Below, one piece after another: positions 8,305-15,499 of a stretch of 64,000 nt of DNA. The notes under the pieces are model-generated. The model was not told where the DNA came from and searched no databases. It was given only the letters and a program-made list of their open reading frames with translations. A program made the translations under genes and the position numbers. Numbering within the stretch: position 1 is the stretch's first letter; each line of letters begins with the position of its first letter. This DNA is from Flavobacterium sp. JAS. Lineage in GTDB: Bacteria; Bacteroidota; Bacteroidia; Flavobacteriales; Flavobacteriaceae. The stretch spans positions 18,467 through 82,466 of the forward strand of contig NZ_JAJMOX010000017.1 of assembly GCF_020991455.1 (NCBI RefSeq), written 5' to 3'.

Positions 8305-8407
8305 CAAAAACGAAATGTGAATTATGCAACACTTAACGAAATATATATAACGCAAAACAGGCTAAGATTTTGCAACTTTACAATACTAATAATTGCATAA
8401 CGAAAAA

Positions 8408-8612
8408 GGTATAAATAGTACCTAAATAAAAAGAAACTGGGATGAGTTAAAAGGAAAATTGAAATGAAAATGCGTAACTCTGACAGATGATGATTTGGTG
8501 TTTGCTGAAGGAAAGGTAGACGAAACGTACGGAAGACTTCAGCAAAAGTTGGGAATAGCAAAAGAAGAATTTCATCAAATCCTATCAGATTTACAAATCC
8601 TTGACAACTCAA
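8408..8612 (+). pseudogene. decayed CsbD-family stress protein gene
   Basis: One continuous frame reads IKRNWDELKGKLK, a TGA at 8465-8467, then KCVTLTDDDLVFAEGKVDETYGRLQQKLGIAKEEFHQIL. This matches the CsbD layout (NWxELKGKLKxK, then LTDDDL..xEGK..E..GxLQ.KxG..KEE) with correct spacing. The start region has also lost its ATG and shows TAA at 8423-8425, where a Glu codon is expected. The aromatic residue before LTDDDL is replaced by Cys. No normal stop follows, so the frame runs on through the terminator to 8725. CsbD proteins are small and stress-induced, of unclear role. The intact terminator and the neighbours suggest recent loss. Confidence 0.7.
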
Positions 8613-8618
8613 ACAGGG

Positions 8619-8657
8619 AATACCGTCTAATAAAATATATTAGACGGTATTTTTTTG
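8619..8657 (+). terminator. rho-independent terminator after the csbD remnant
   Basis: A 14-bp perfect stem (AATACCGTCTAATA and its inverse, five-base loop) is followed by seven T. It lies just beyond the expected end of the csbD homology. Confidence 0.85.
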
Positions 8658-8755
8658 AGAATTTTACTTATTTTTTTAGTGTTTATGCAACTCTGGCAAG
8701 CATTATAAGCCATAACCACGAATAAATTAATTATCTTTAACCAAATTTCTTTAAA

Positions 8756-9307
8756 ATGAAACTATTTATAAAGTTCGACATAAATACCATTTGCACTCTT
8801 TATTTAAAACACAACCTGGATCAACAAAATATAAGTTTTACAAGTCTGGGATTTGGTGAGATTGAAGTTGCCGACAATCTTGATGCGGATGCGCTTGAAA
8901 CTTTAAAAAATAATTTAAGTCCTTGTGGTTTTGAAATTGTCGAAAATCAAAAAAGTGTATTGGTTCAAAAAATAAAAGATGCTATAATTGAGTTAGTATT
9001 TATGGATGACAGTAATAATTATAAAAGTTCTGTTTTTCTGGCCGAGAAACTCAATCATAGTTATGGTTATTTATCGAATGTTTTTTCGGAAGTAACCTAC
9101 TCTTCTATTGAAAATTTTATCATTTTACAGAAAATCGAAAGAGCAAAACAATTAATTATTATCAATGAAATGAGTTTAACCGAAATTGCGTTTTTACTAA
9201 ACTATTCGAGTGTTGCACATTTGAGTACGCAGTTTAAAAATACAACCGGAATAACGCCATCGGCCTTTCAGAGAATAATTAAAAAGCGCAGAGAGAATTT
9301 AAAATAA
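8756..9307 (+). CDS. AraC-family transcriptional regulator with short N-terminal domain
   Basis: This 183-residue protein has a C-terminal AraC-type double helix-turn-helix from about residue 85. The recognisable signature is IERAKQLIIINEMSLTEIAFLLNYSSVAHLSTQFKNTTGITPSAFQ. The N-terminal 80 residues (MKLFIKFDINTICTLYLKHNLDQQ) are not a cupin sensor. They resemble the short N-terminal part seen in Bacteroidota regulators next to two-component genes. It is followed after 19 bases by a response regulator and then a histidine kinase in the same direction, so the three are probably co-transcribed. Its targets are unknown. Confidence 0.85.
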   Translation: MKLFIKFDINTICTLYLKHNLDQQNISFTSLGFGEIEVADNLDADALETLKNNLSPCGFEIVENQKSVLVQKIKDAIIELVFMDDSNNYKSSVFLAEKLNHSYGYLSNVFSEVTYSSIENFIILQKIERAKQLIIINEMSLTEIAFLLNYSSVAHLSTQFKNTTGITPSAFQRIIKKRRENLK

Positions 9308-9326
9308 AAATCAAATACCACGCAAA

Positions 9327-9776
9327 ATGCAAAAACACGCATTATATATTTTATTGGCTGACGACGATGAAGATGATCGCCTTTTTTTTAAAGATGCATT
9401 TGAAGAAATCAAAATACAAACTAACCTAAATTTTGTACACGACGGAATGCAGTTAATGGATCATTTGATGGATTCTGATAATAAGTTACCGGATATTTTG
9501 TTTTTGGATTTGAATATGCCTAAAAAAACAGGTAAAGAATGTTTAATTGAAATAAAAAAAACAGAACGTCTTAAAGATCTCATTATTGCAATTTATTCTA
9601 CTTCAGCATCTGAAGAAGATATTGAAGACACCTTTGTTCAGGGAGCCAATATTTACATTAAAAAACCAAGTGATTTTAATGCGCTGAAAAAAATAATTAA
9701 TGAAGTCGTGACTGTAAACTGGCACTATCATACCTCAGGGTTAAATCGTGATAATTTCCTGCTCCGACTAAAATAA
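9327..9776 (+). CDS. single-domain response regulator (Rcp1/CheY type)
   Basis: The 149 residues are a receiver domain alone, with no DNA-binding output. The acidic pocket D12-D14, the phospho-acceptor D61 in ILFLDLNMP, a Ser in YSTSA and the conserved Lys in YIKKPSDF are all present. Stand-alone receivers of this kind usually pair with PAS-containing histidine kinases, and one follows 10 bases downstream. Phosphorylation probably passes from that kinase or modulates it. Output may be by protein contact, possibly including the AraC-type regulator upstream; that link is inference. Confidence 0.92.
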   Translation: MQKHALYILLADDDEDDRLFFKDAFEEIKIQTNLNFVHDGMQLMDHLMDSDNKLPDILFLDLNMPKKTGKECLIEIKKTERLKDLIIAIYSTSASEEDIEDTFVQGANIYIKKPSDFNALKKIINEVVTVNWHYHTSGLNRDNFLLRLK

Positions 9777-9786
9777 TAGAATACCA

Positions 9787-11571
9787 ATGAAATGGATACC
9801 AAATTTTAATTCTTCAAACTCATTGAGAGTTATTTTTGTAATCGCAGTTTTCATTTTGTTATTTCTATCTTCCATTGCTTACAAACACAATCAGGATTTG
9901 AACGAATCCAGTAAGTTGGTAATGCATACATATGAAATAAACATACAACTGGAGCGATTAATGTCGGCGGTTAAGGATGCAGAGACGGGTCAGCGTGGCT
10001 ATATTATTACACGCAATGCCCGCTTTTTAGCGCCTTATATTTATTCGCGCGAAAAAGTAAACACTTCATTTATTACCCTAAAAAAATTAACTGCAGATAA
10101 CCCAAAGCAGCGGCAAAATCTTGAAAATCTATTCAAGCTGATTATTCAGCGTTTTGTTTCTTTTGAAAATTGCCTAAAATACAGCGATCCCAAAACTTAT
10201 GACAAACGAAAACTAGACAATCATATGTTTGGCGGCCGAATCCTGATGGAAAACATTCGTTTTAAGGTTGATGAAATGAACGACATCGAAAAAAACTACC
10301 TGACCAAAAGATTAAAAATCTACGATGCAGAAATTTCTTTAAGTCCACTTTTTTCTATTTCATTGTTTCTGGTTGCATTATGTTTCATTTTACTGGCTTA
10401 CAGACAAATTAGCCGTGATTTTGAACGTTTGAAAGTCGTCAATAAAAGAATTTTAATCTCAAACGGACTTATTGCCGAGTCTGAAGCCATTGGAAAATTC
10501 AGCACCTGGCAATGGGATCTGGATACTAATAAAATAGATTATTCAGACAATCAATTTCGTTTATTAGGTTATGAACCTAAAGCTTTTGTTCCTGTAAAAG
10601 AAACTTTTCTGGATTTTGTTCATCCTGATGATAAACAAACCGTTTCTAACTCTATGGAAGGAATTTTAAACAATAAACAATTGCCTTTTGTTTATTATAA
10701 AATTATACTTCCTAGTCATGAAATCAGATACTTTAAAACTACCGGAAAATTAGTAACCGATCAACAGGGAAGTAAAATTCTACTTGGAATTAATTTTGAT
10801 ATTACCGATGAACATTTGCTTAACATAGAACTTCAGGAACGAAACAAAGAGCTAGAAAAAAGCAATAAAGAGCTGGCTTCTTTCAACCATGTTGCAAGTC
10901 ACGATTTGCAGGAACCACTTAGAAAAATCCAGACTTTTATCTCCAGAGTTTCAGATGCTGATAAAGCTATGGTATCGCAAAGCACCAGAGATTATCTTGC
11001 AAGAATTGAAATTTCGGCCAAAAGAATGCGTGTTTTAATTGATGATTTGCTTTTGTTTTCGAGAACCAATACAACCAAAAAAGAGTATATCAAAACCAAC
11101 TTAAATGAATTGATCGAAAATGCCGAATCTGAATTAACTGAAATTATTGAGGATAAAAAAGCGGTTATTACAGTTTCAAAATTGCCAAAATTGGCTGTTA
11201 TTCCGTATCAAATCGAGCAGCTTTTCATCAACCTGATTGGAAACTCTTTAAAATACAATCGGCCAAATGTTGCTCCTGAAATTACAATAGAAAGCGTAAA
11301 AGTACTCTCTGCCGATTATCCGGACTTATTAGAACAGGATGTGAAGAAATTTCATAAAATAACTTTTACAGATAACGGAATGGGGTTTGATTCTCAATTC
11401 AAAGAAACCATTTTTGTATTATTCCAACGTCTGCATTCGAAAACAGATTACCCCGGAACCGGGATTGGCCTTGCCATTTGTAAGAAAATCGTAGACAATC
11501 ACAAAGGTCATATTATAGCCGACAGCATGCCTGACAAGGGTTCTGTTTTTACCGTTTTTCTTCCAGATTAA
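9787..11571 (+). CDS. CHASE3-PAS sensor histidine kinase
   Basis: This 594-residue inner-membrane sensor kinase starts with a transmembrane helix (about 13-32). A periplasmic CHASE3 domain follows, with MSAVKDAETGQRGYIITRNARFLAPY as its hallmark, and then a second membrane helix (about 185-205). A PAS domain occupies about 225-345 (FSTWQWDLDTNKIDYSDNQFRLLGYEP). The dimerisation domain has phospho-acceptor H372 in SFNHVASHDLQEPLRKIQ. The ATPase domain has an N-box (LIGNSLKYN), DNGMGFD and GTGIGLAI. All catalytic motifs look intact. CHASE3 ligands are generally unknown. It ends the regulator/receiver/kinase unit, with a terminator just downstream. Confidence 0.95.
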   Translation: MKWIPNFNSSNSLRVIFVIAVFILLFLSSIAYKHNQDLNESSKLVMHTYEINIQLERLMSAVKDAETGQRGYIITRNARFLAPYIYSREKVNTSFITLKKLTADNPKQRQNLENLFKLIIQRFVSFENCLKYSDPKTYDKRKLDNHMFGGRILMENIRFKVDEMNDIEKNYLTKRLKIYDAEISLSPLFSISLFLVALCFILLAYRQISRDFERLKVVNKRILISNGLIAESEAIGKFSTWQWDLDTNKIDYSDNQFRLLGYEPKAFVPVKETFLDFVHPDDKQTVSNSMEGILNNKQLPFVYYKIILPSHEIRYFKTTGKLVTDQQGSKILLGINFDITDEHLLNIELQERNKELEKSNKELASFNHVASHDLQEPLRKIQTFISRVSDADKAMVSQSTRDYLARIEISAKRMRVLIDDLLLFSRTNTTKKEYIKTNLNELIENAESELTEIIEDKKAVITVSKLPKLAVIPYQIEQLFINLIGNSLKYNRPNVAPEITIESVKVLSADYPDLLEQDVKKFHKITFTDNGMGFDSQFKETIFVLFQRLHSKTDYPGTGIGLAICKKIVDNHKGHIIADSMPDKGSVFTVFLPD

Positions 11572-11595
11572 AACTTTTAAGCAACACATAATAAG

Positions 11596-11640
11596 CGTTA
11601 TATAAATCCATTATGGGAATTATATAACGTTTCTTTTTTA
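11596..11640 (+). terminator. terminator after the histidine kinase
   Basis: CGTTATATAA at 11596-11605 pairs with its inverse at 11620-11629. A T-rich run follows. Confidence 0.7.
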
Positions 11641-11703
11641 TGCTGTAAAGCAAAATCTTAGTTTCATTGCCATCTTTGTAATGTAATACTTTATGAAGTA
11701 ATA

Positions 11704-12273
11704 ATGAAAACAATTCCCCCCTTGAAAGCTACAATTTTTAGAGCTGTTTTTTTATTGATAATCGTAATCTGTGTGTCATCATGCAAGAAAAACACTCCAA
11801 TAGAAACATCTCTAAAAAATGAAACTTTTACAAAAAATGAAAAAGAAGAAATCGAAGCCTTTTTTTTTATAGCAACGGCAAATGTGAGTAAATCTATTAT
11901 TTCGAAAAGTCAAATTGCACAACAAAAAAGTTCAGATATCAACATACAGGAATTAAGTGAAAAAATTGAGTTTCAGCAAAGCAATTTACTTGAGGAAGTA
12001 AATAAAATGGCCAATAAAAAGCTAATTATTATTACCGAAATAAATCCAACGCACAAAAGAGATTTATATGATCTTATTGATGCAGCAGATATTGGTTTTA
12101 AAAAAGCATACTTGAACTCAATGGCTCAATCCTTAAACGAACAAATTAATTTGCTTGAATCGATATCTAAGGAAACCAATGATAAAACAATTTTAAAGTT
12201 AGTATTACAATATCTGCCTGGACAATACCAGCTCTTGCGTGAAACAGAGCAAATCAACAGAGAATATATCTAA
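11704..12273 (+). CDS. DUF4142-like lipoprotein
   Basis: The 189-residue protein has a signal peptide ending in a lipobox with Cys27 (CVSSCKK), so it should be a lipoprotein. The mature part is almost all helix, with the pattern FFFIATANVSKSIISKSQIAQQKSS and later a KRDLYDLIDA... block. This resembles DUF4142, a ferritin-like four-helix family common in stress clusters. The similarity is moderate and the usual His/Glu metal ligands are not obvious. It lies between the kinase operon and the YtxH cluster and is probably transcribed on its own. Confidence 0.6.
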   Translation: MKTIPPLKATIFRAVFLLIIVICVSSCKKNTPIETSLKNETFTKNEKEEIEAFFFIATANVSKSIISKSQIAQQKSSDINIQELSEKIEFQQSNLLEEVNKMANKKLIIITEINPTHKRDLYDLIDAADIGFKKAYLNSMAQSLNEQINLLESISKETNDKTILKLVLQYLPGQYQLLRETEQINREYI

Positions 12274-12413
12274 ACGCCGTACAATCAATATTGATTTATA
12301 TTATAATTACAGATTAACAGTTATTGAAAAACAAAGAAATGTCTCAGAGACAGTTTACTTTTTCTGAGATTTAACTATCATATAATTACAATAATCCATT
12401 AAAATCAAATATT

Positions 12414-12698
12414 ATGAAAACGAGTAACACCATTTTAGGAATTTTAGGAGCAGCTGCTGCAGGAGCATTTTTAGGGGTTTTATTTGCACCGGATAAAGGA
12501 TCAAATACCCGAAAAAAAATCTCAGATAAGTCAAAAGATTACGGAGACAAAGTAAAAACCAAATTTGACGGAATTGTGAGCACAATTACTTCTAACGGCA
12601 AAGGAATTCTTGAAGAAGGAAAAGCAAAATTCAATGAGGTTAAAGAGGACTTCAACTCTATTAAAGATGAAGCAAAGACCGTAAAAACGAACTACTAA
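12414..12698 (+). CDS. YtxH-domain protein
   Basis: This 94-residue protein has an N-terminal glycine- and alanine-rich membrane helix (TILGILGAAAAGAFLGVLFAPDKGSNTRKKI). The rest is a long charged amphipathic helix. This is the standard YtxH layout, a family of small membrane-linked general-stress proteins. It is followed after 34 bases by the holin-like gene and then by another small protein. In my recollection such genes cluster with CsbD and Dps in flavobacteria. The exact function is unknown. Confidence 0.85.
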   Translation: MKTSNTILGILGAAAAGAFLGVLFAPDKGSNTRKKISDKSKDYGDKVKTKFDGIVSTITSNGKGILEEGKAKFNEVKEDFNSIKDEAKTVKTNY

Positions 12699-12732
12699 AA
12701 GTGACCATTTTAAACCATAAATACCCTCAATC

Positions 12733-13113
12733 ATGGAATCAAATGCAACAACAAACGAGAACTTAAATCTTTACGATAAAGCCGAAAATTATACCAAAAC
12801 GAGTTTAGAATTAATTAAACTAAAAACGGTATCGACATCGGCTGATGTTTTATCGACATTAACATCAAAGATCGTTGTTGGCGCTGTTGTTGCATTTTTT
12901 ACCTTATTCCTTAATATCGGGATTAGTTTATGGCTTGGTGAAGTACTTGGAGCGTATTACTACGGTTTTTTTATCATGGCGCTATTCTATTTAATTGTTG
13001 CCATTGTGATGCACAAAACGCAGCACAAACTGATCAAAACCCCTATTGGAAATATGATTATTTCCAGTATTCTAAAAGAAACTAAAAAAGACATCAAAGC
13101 TGATTTAAATTAA
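12733..13113 (+). CDS. phage-holin-superfamily-like membrane protein
   Basis: The 126 residues begin with a charged amphipathic region (about 1-40). Two hydrophobic membrane helices follow (about 48-70 and 76-97), then a charged tail (KETKKDIKADLN). The layout fits the bacterial holin-X-like family that accompanies YtxH genes in Bacteroidota. Despite the name, there are no phage genes nearby, and I read it as an envelope-stress component. It probably forms an operon with the YtxH gene. Confidence 0.7.
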   Translation: MESNATTNENLNLYDKAENYTKTSLELIKLKTVSTSADVLSTLTSKIVVGAVVAFFTLFLNIGISLWLGEVLGAYYYGFFIMALFYLIVAIVMHKTQHKLIKTPIGNMIISSILKETKKDIKADLN

Positions 13114-13150
13114 TTGATAAACCGTTGAGTGTAAATTAATAAAATTTCAT

Positions 13151-13290
13151 TTAACACATAGAAACATAGATTTTTATGTGTAAAAAGAATGTAAAAAAGA
13201 AATATATTTCTTTCACATAGCCTAACTCTATGCCTTTAAATAAGTGAAACGCCTTTTTTGAAAGTACAAAATCTATGTTTCTATGTGTTA
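13151..13290. repeat. intergenic element with perfect 23-bp inverted ends
   Basis: The 23 bases at 13151-13173 (core ACACATAGAAACATAG) are repeated exactly in inverse orientation at 13268-13290, with 94 bases between them. It splits the holin-like gene from the small gene at 13340. It could be a non-autonomous mobile element or an mRNA-level hairpin. No coding content is visible inside. Confidence 0.75.
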
Positions 13291-13339
13291 AAATTAATTT
13301 ACCTCCAAATCATTAATTTATAAACCAAAAAAGACTGTT

Positions 13340-13684
13340 ATGGAAACTGTTTACACTATCGATTCATTAAATCAGATGATTGAACAACTGGAAATCCGAC
13401 AGGACGCCGAATGGTGCGCTATTAAAGACGAAATTGATGAAATCAAAGATAATTTAAAACCTCTGAATCTCATTAGAAACACAGTCGAGGAAATCAACGA
13501 AACTGTAGGTTTTAAAAGCAATCTGGCACAATCTGCTATTAGCATCGGGATTGGTTATCTCGCCAAAAGATTTGTGGTTGGAAAAAGCGATTCAACATTC
13601 AAAAACATCTTCGGATCACTATTGCAGCTTGTCGTAACCAATTTAGTTTCGAAACCACATGAGCCCTCAAAAGAGGAGCCATAA
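13340..13684 (+). CDS. small stress-cluster protein of unknown function
   Basis: The 114 residues start with a predicted coiled coil (about 8-55, MIEQLEIRQDAEWCAIKDEIDEIKDN). A small glycine-containing, moderately hydrophobic segment follows (LAQSAISIGIGYLAKRFVVG), then a hydrophilic end. I do not recognise a named family. The position after YtxH and holin-like genes suggests a membrane-associated helper in the same stress response. The length and composition suit a real gene. Confidence 0.7.
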   Translation: METVYTIDSLNQMIEQLEIRQDAEWCAIKDEIDEIKDNLKPLNLIRNTVEEINETVGFKSNLAQSAISIGIGYLAKRFVVGKSDSTFKNIFGSLLQLVVTNLVSKPHEPSKEEP

Positions 13685-13731
13685 CAACAAGAACATCAAA
13701 AGAGTAATTGTCTAACTAAAATTTAAATATT

Positions 13732-13830
13732 ATGGAAAAGTTTAGCCAAATAGTATTAAAGAACAGTGTGTACATGTACTCTAATCTATATAAATGTTTT
13801 GAATTCACAAGAGTATTTCTAGGTATCTAA
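13732..13830 (+). CDS. possible 32-residue small protein
   Basis: An ATG after an A/T-rich leader opens a 32-residue frame (MEKFSQIVLKNSVYMYSNLY..., ending FLGI). It is rich in aromatic and hydrophobic residues. It lies 47 bases after the preceding gene and ends before the repeat and terminator region. It could be a small membrane-associated peptide or the stub of a decayed gene. Only its position and a start codon support it. Confidence 0.3.
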   Translation: MEKFSQIVLKNSVYMYSNLYKCFEFTRVFLGI

Positions 13831-13890
13831 CTCGCTTTATACGTTTCGTAAACAAACGGTTAAACAGTTAATATCCTTCATTATATATTT

Positions 13891-14058
13891 TAAGGTTCAA
13901 AGGTACAGAGGCTCAAAGGTACAAAGGTGCTGGGTTATCAGATTTTGAACTTTATAAAAAAAAGACTGTTTCACAAGTGAAACAGTCTTTTTTAATTTTA
14001 AGTAAGATCGCAGATTTAAACCTTTGCGCCTTTGTATCTTTGAACCTCTGTATCTTTT
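13891..14058. repeat. inverted TTCAAAGGTACA-type repeats around the prfA terminator
   Basis: AAGGTTCAAAGGTACAGAGG at 13893-13912 has an inverse counterpart at about 14034-14056 (CTTTGTATCTTTGAACCT). It belongs to the same word family as the repeats at 1400-1480 and 2344-2380. Confidence 0.55.
13961..13994. terminator. terminator serving prfA (minus) and possibly the plus-strand cluster
   Basis: A 15-bp perfect stem (AAAAGACTGTTTCAC with its inverse, two-base loop) is flanked by A- and T-runs. It works on either strand. Confidence 0.8.
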
Positions 14059-14061
14059 TCT

Positions 14062-15138
14062 TTAGAAAACCTCCGAAGCTTCCTTCAATTTCTCCATATT
14101 GTTAACCAATTGAAGCTCGGCAACAATTTTTTGGATATCACCATTCATGATGTTTCCTAGATCGTAAAGTGTCAAACCAACTCTGTGATCTGTTACACGA
14201 CCCTGAGCGTAGTTGTACGTACGAATCTTAGCAGATCTGTCACCAGAACTAACCTGAGAAGTACGTTTTGTAGCATCTTCAGCTTCTTTCTTAGCCAATT
14301 CTTGTTCGTATAAACGAGAACGTAAAACGTTCAACGCCTTATCTTTATTTTTATGCTGTGATTTCTGATCCTGACATTGCGCCACTAATCCGGTTGGAAT
14401 GTGCGTTAAACGTACAGCAGATTTCGTAGTATTTACAGATTGTCCTCCAGGTCCAGACGAACAGAAGAAATCAACACGAACATCATTCATATCAATTTGC
14501 ACATCAAACTCCTCAGCTTCCGGTAAAACCATTACTGTAGCAGCCGATGTATGCACACGACCTTGAGTTTCTGTCTGAGGAACACGTTGTACACGGTGCA
14601 CACCAGCTTCAAACTTCAAAGTTCCGTAAACATCTTCACCCGAAACCTCAAAAATAACCTCTTTGAAACCTCCCGAAGTTCCTTCGTTCATATCAACAAC
14701 CGAAGTTCTCCAACCTTGGTTCTCACAATATTTAGTATACATTCTAAATAAATCTCCTGCAAAAATACTCGCTTCATCTCCACCCGTTCCGGCACGAATC
14801 TCGACCATTACGTTTTTAGCATCTTCAGGATCTTTAGGGATCAACATAAACTTGATTTCTTCCTCAAGTTCAGGCAATCTTTCTTTTGCTTCATCAAGTT
14901 GCATTTTGGCCATTTCGGTCATATCTGCATCACTTCCGTCAGCAATAATTTCGTTTGCCTCATCTATATTAGCCATCAAAAGCACATATTCATCACGCTT
15001 TTCAGCCAATGCTTTCAAGTTTTTGTACTCTTGATTCAATTGCACATAACGTTTCTGATCAGAAATAACATCCGGCTGGATAATTAAATCTGAAATCTCG
15101 TCAAAACGTTGTTTTACTATTTGAAGTCTATCTAACAT
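14062..15138 (-). CDS. prfA: peptide chain release factor 1
   Basis: RF1 ends translation at UAA and UAG codons on the ribosome. The protein is 358 residues, the normal length. The PxT stop-codon recognition site appears as PQT at 187-189 (HRVQRVPQTETQGRVHTSAA). The catalytic GGQ is at 231-233 (SSGPGGQSVNTTKSAVR), followed by the GRVTDHR block near the C-terminus. An N-terminal coiled-coil region precedes them. It is a single gene with its own terminator at 13961-13994. Confidence 0.97.
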   Translation of the reverse strand: MLDRLQIVKQRFDEISDLIIQPDVISDQKRYVQLNQEYKNLKALAEKRDEYVLLMANIDEANEIIADGSDADMTEMAKMQLDEAKERLPELEEEIKFMLIPKDPEDAKNVMVEIRAGTGGDEASIFAGDLFRMYTKYCENQGWRTSVVDMNEGTSGGFKEVIFEVSGEDVYGTLKFEAGVHRVQRVPQTETQGRVHTSAATVMVLPEAEEFDVQIDMNDVRVDFFCSSGPGGQSVNTTKSAVRLTHIPTGLVAQCQDQKSQHKNKDKALNVLRSRLYEQELAKKEAEDATKRTSQVSSGDRSAKIRTYNYAQGRVTDHRVGLTLYDLGNIMNGDIQKIVAELQLVNNMEKLKEASEVF

Positions 15139-15292
15139 TTTCTAATTCCTTTTATTGGAGTGCAAATTTACGAAATTTTTGTTTAAAATTCTATCATTAA
15201 CTTTTTGTGTTTTTTAAGGCTGATTTTGAGCGGAATTTTGATAGTTTTTGGATCCCGATAATTATCAGAACAGCCTATTTGTTATATCTTTT

Positions 15293-15375
15293 TTGGAGCT
15301 GTTTCCTGCTATTCGCTACAATCTTTTGTTCCGCTAAAGCTTCACAAAAGGATTTCCACTTCTATCAGGGCTAGG
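15293..15375. repeat. dispersed intergenic repeat upstream of the SEC-C locus
   Basis: The stretch GGAGCTGTTTCCTGCTATTC through TTTCCACTTCTATCAGGGCT contains, in inverse orientation, the same core as 392-414. The form looks like a Bacteroidota intergenic repeat. It separates the prfA promoter side from the operator at 15398. No frame is visible in the rest of this 361-base gap. Confidence 0.55.
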
Positions 15376-15397
15376 GTATTGATTTTCAAAATTGAGT

Positions 15398-15442
15398 TTA
15401 TGGTTTTCCGTAAAGTTATTGAATTAAAATAAGTTAAATTTG
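15398..15442 (+). promoter_or_regulatory. operator plus -7 element of the SEC-C nuclease-like locus
   Basis: The near-perfect inverted repeat TTATGGTTTTCCGTAA (15398-15413) is followed after exactly 21 bases by TAAATTTG (15435-15442), which fits the -7 consensus TAnnTTTG. The same arrangement and spacing occur at 22983-23027. Transcription would start near 15449. That favours translation from the ATG at 15500 over the TTG at 15440. Confidence 0.5.
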
Positions 15443-15499
15443 AGAAAAAATCAACCCAATTTACTGTTGGAATATAACAAATTAGTAATTTTCAAAGAA

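Noticed and set aside
8322..8612. 96-residue minus-strand frame opposite the csbD remnant
   Set aside because: The plus strand shows csbD homology in the same place, so this frame is a shadow.
8495..8725. TTG-start frame as an intact small gene
   Set aside because: It begins inside the csbD homology and runs through a terminator hairpin. It is the remains of a pseudogene.
12733..13113. Holin-like gene as a prophage remnant
   Set aside because: No phage structural, lysis or integration genes are near, and the YtxH neighbourhood fits a stress role.
15440..15499. TTG at 15440 as start of the SEC-C nuclease-like gene
   Set aside because: It overlaps the -7 promoter element at 15435-15442 and lies before the expected transcription start. 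The ATG at 15500 fits better.
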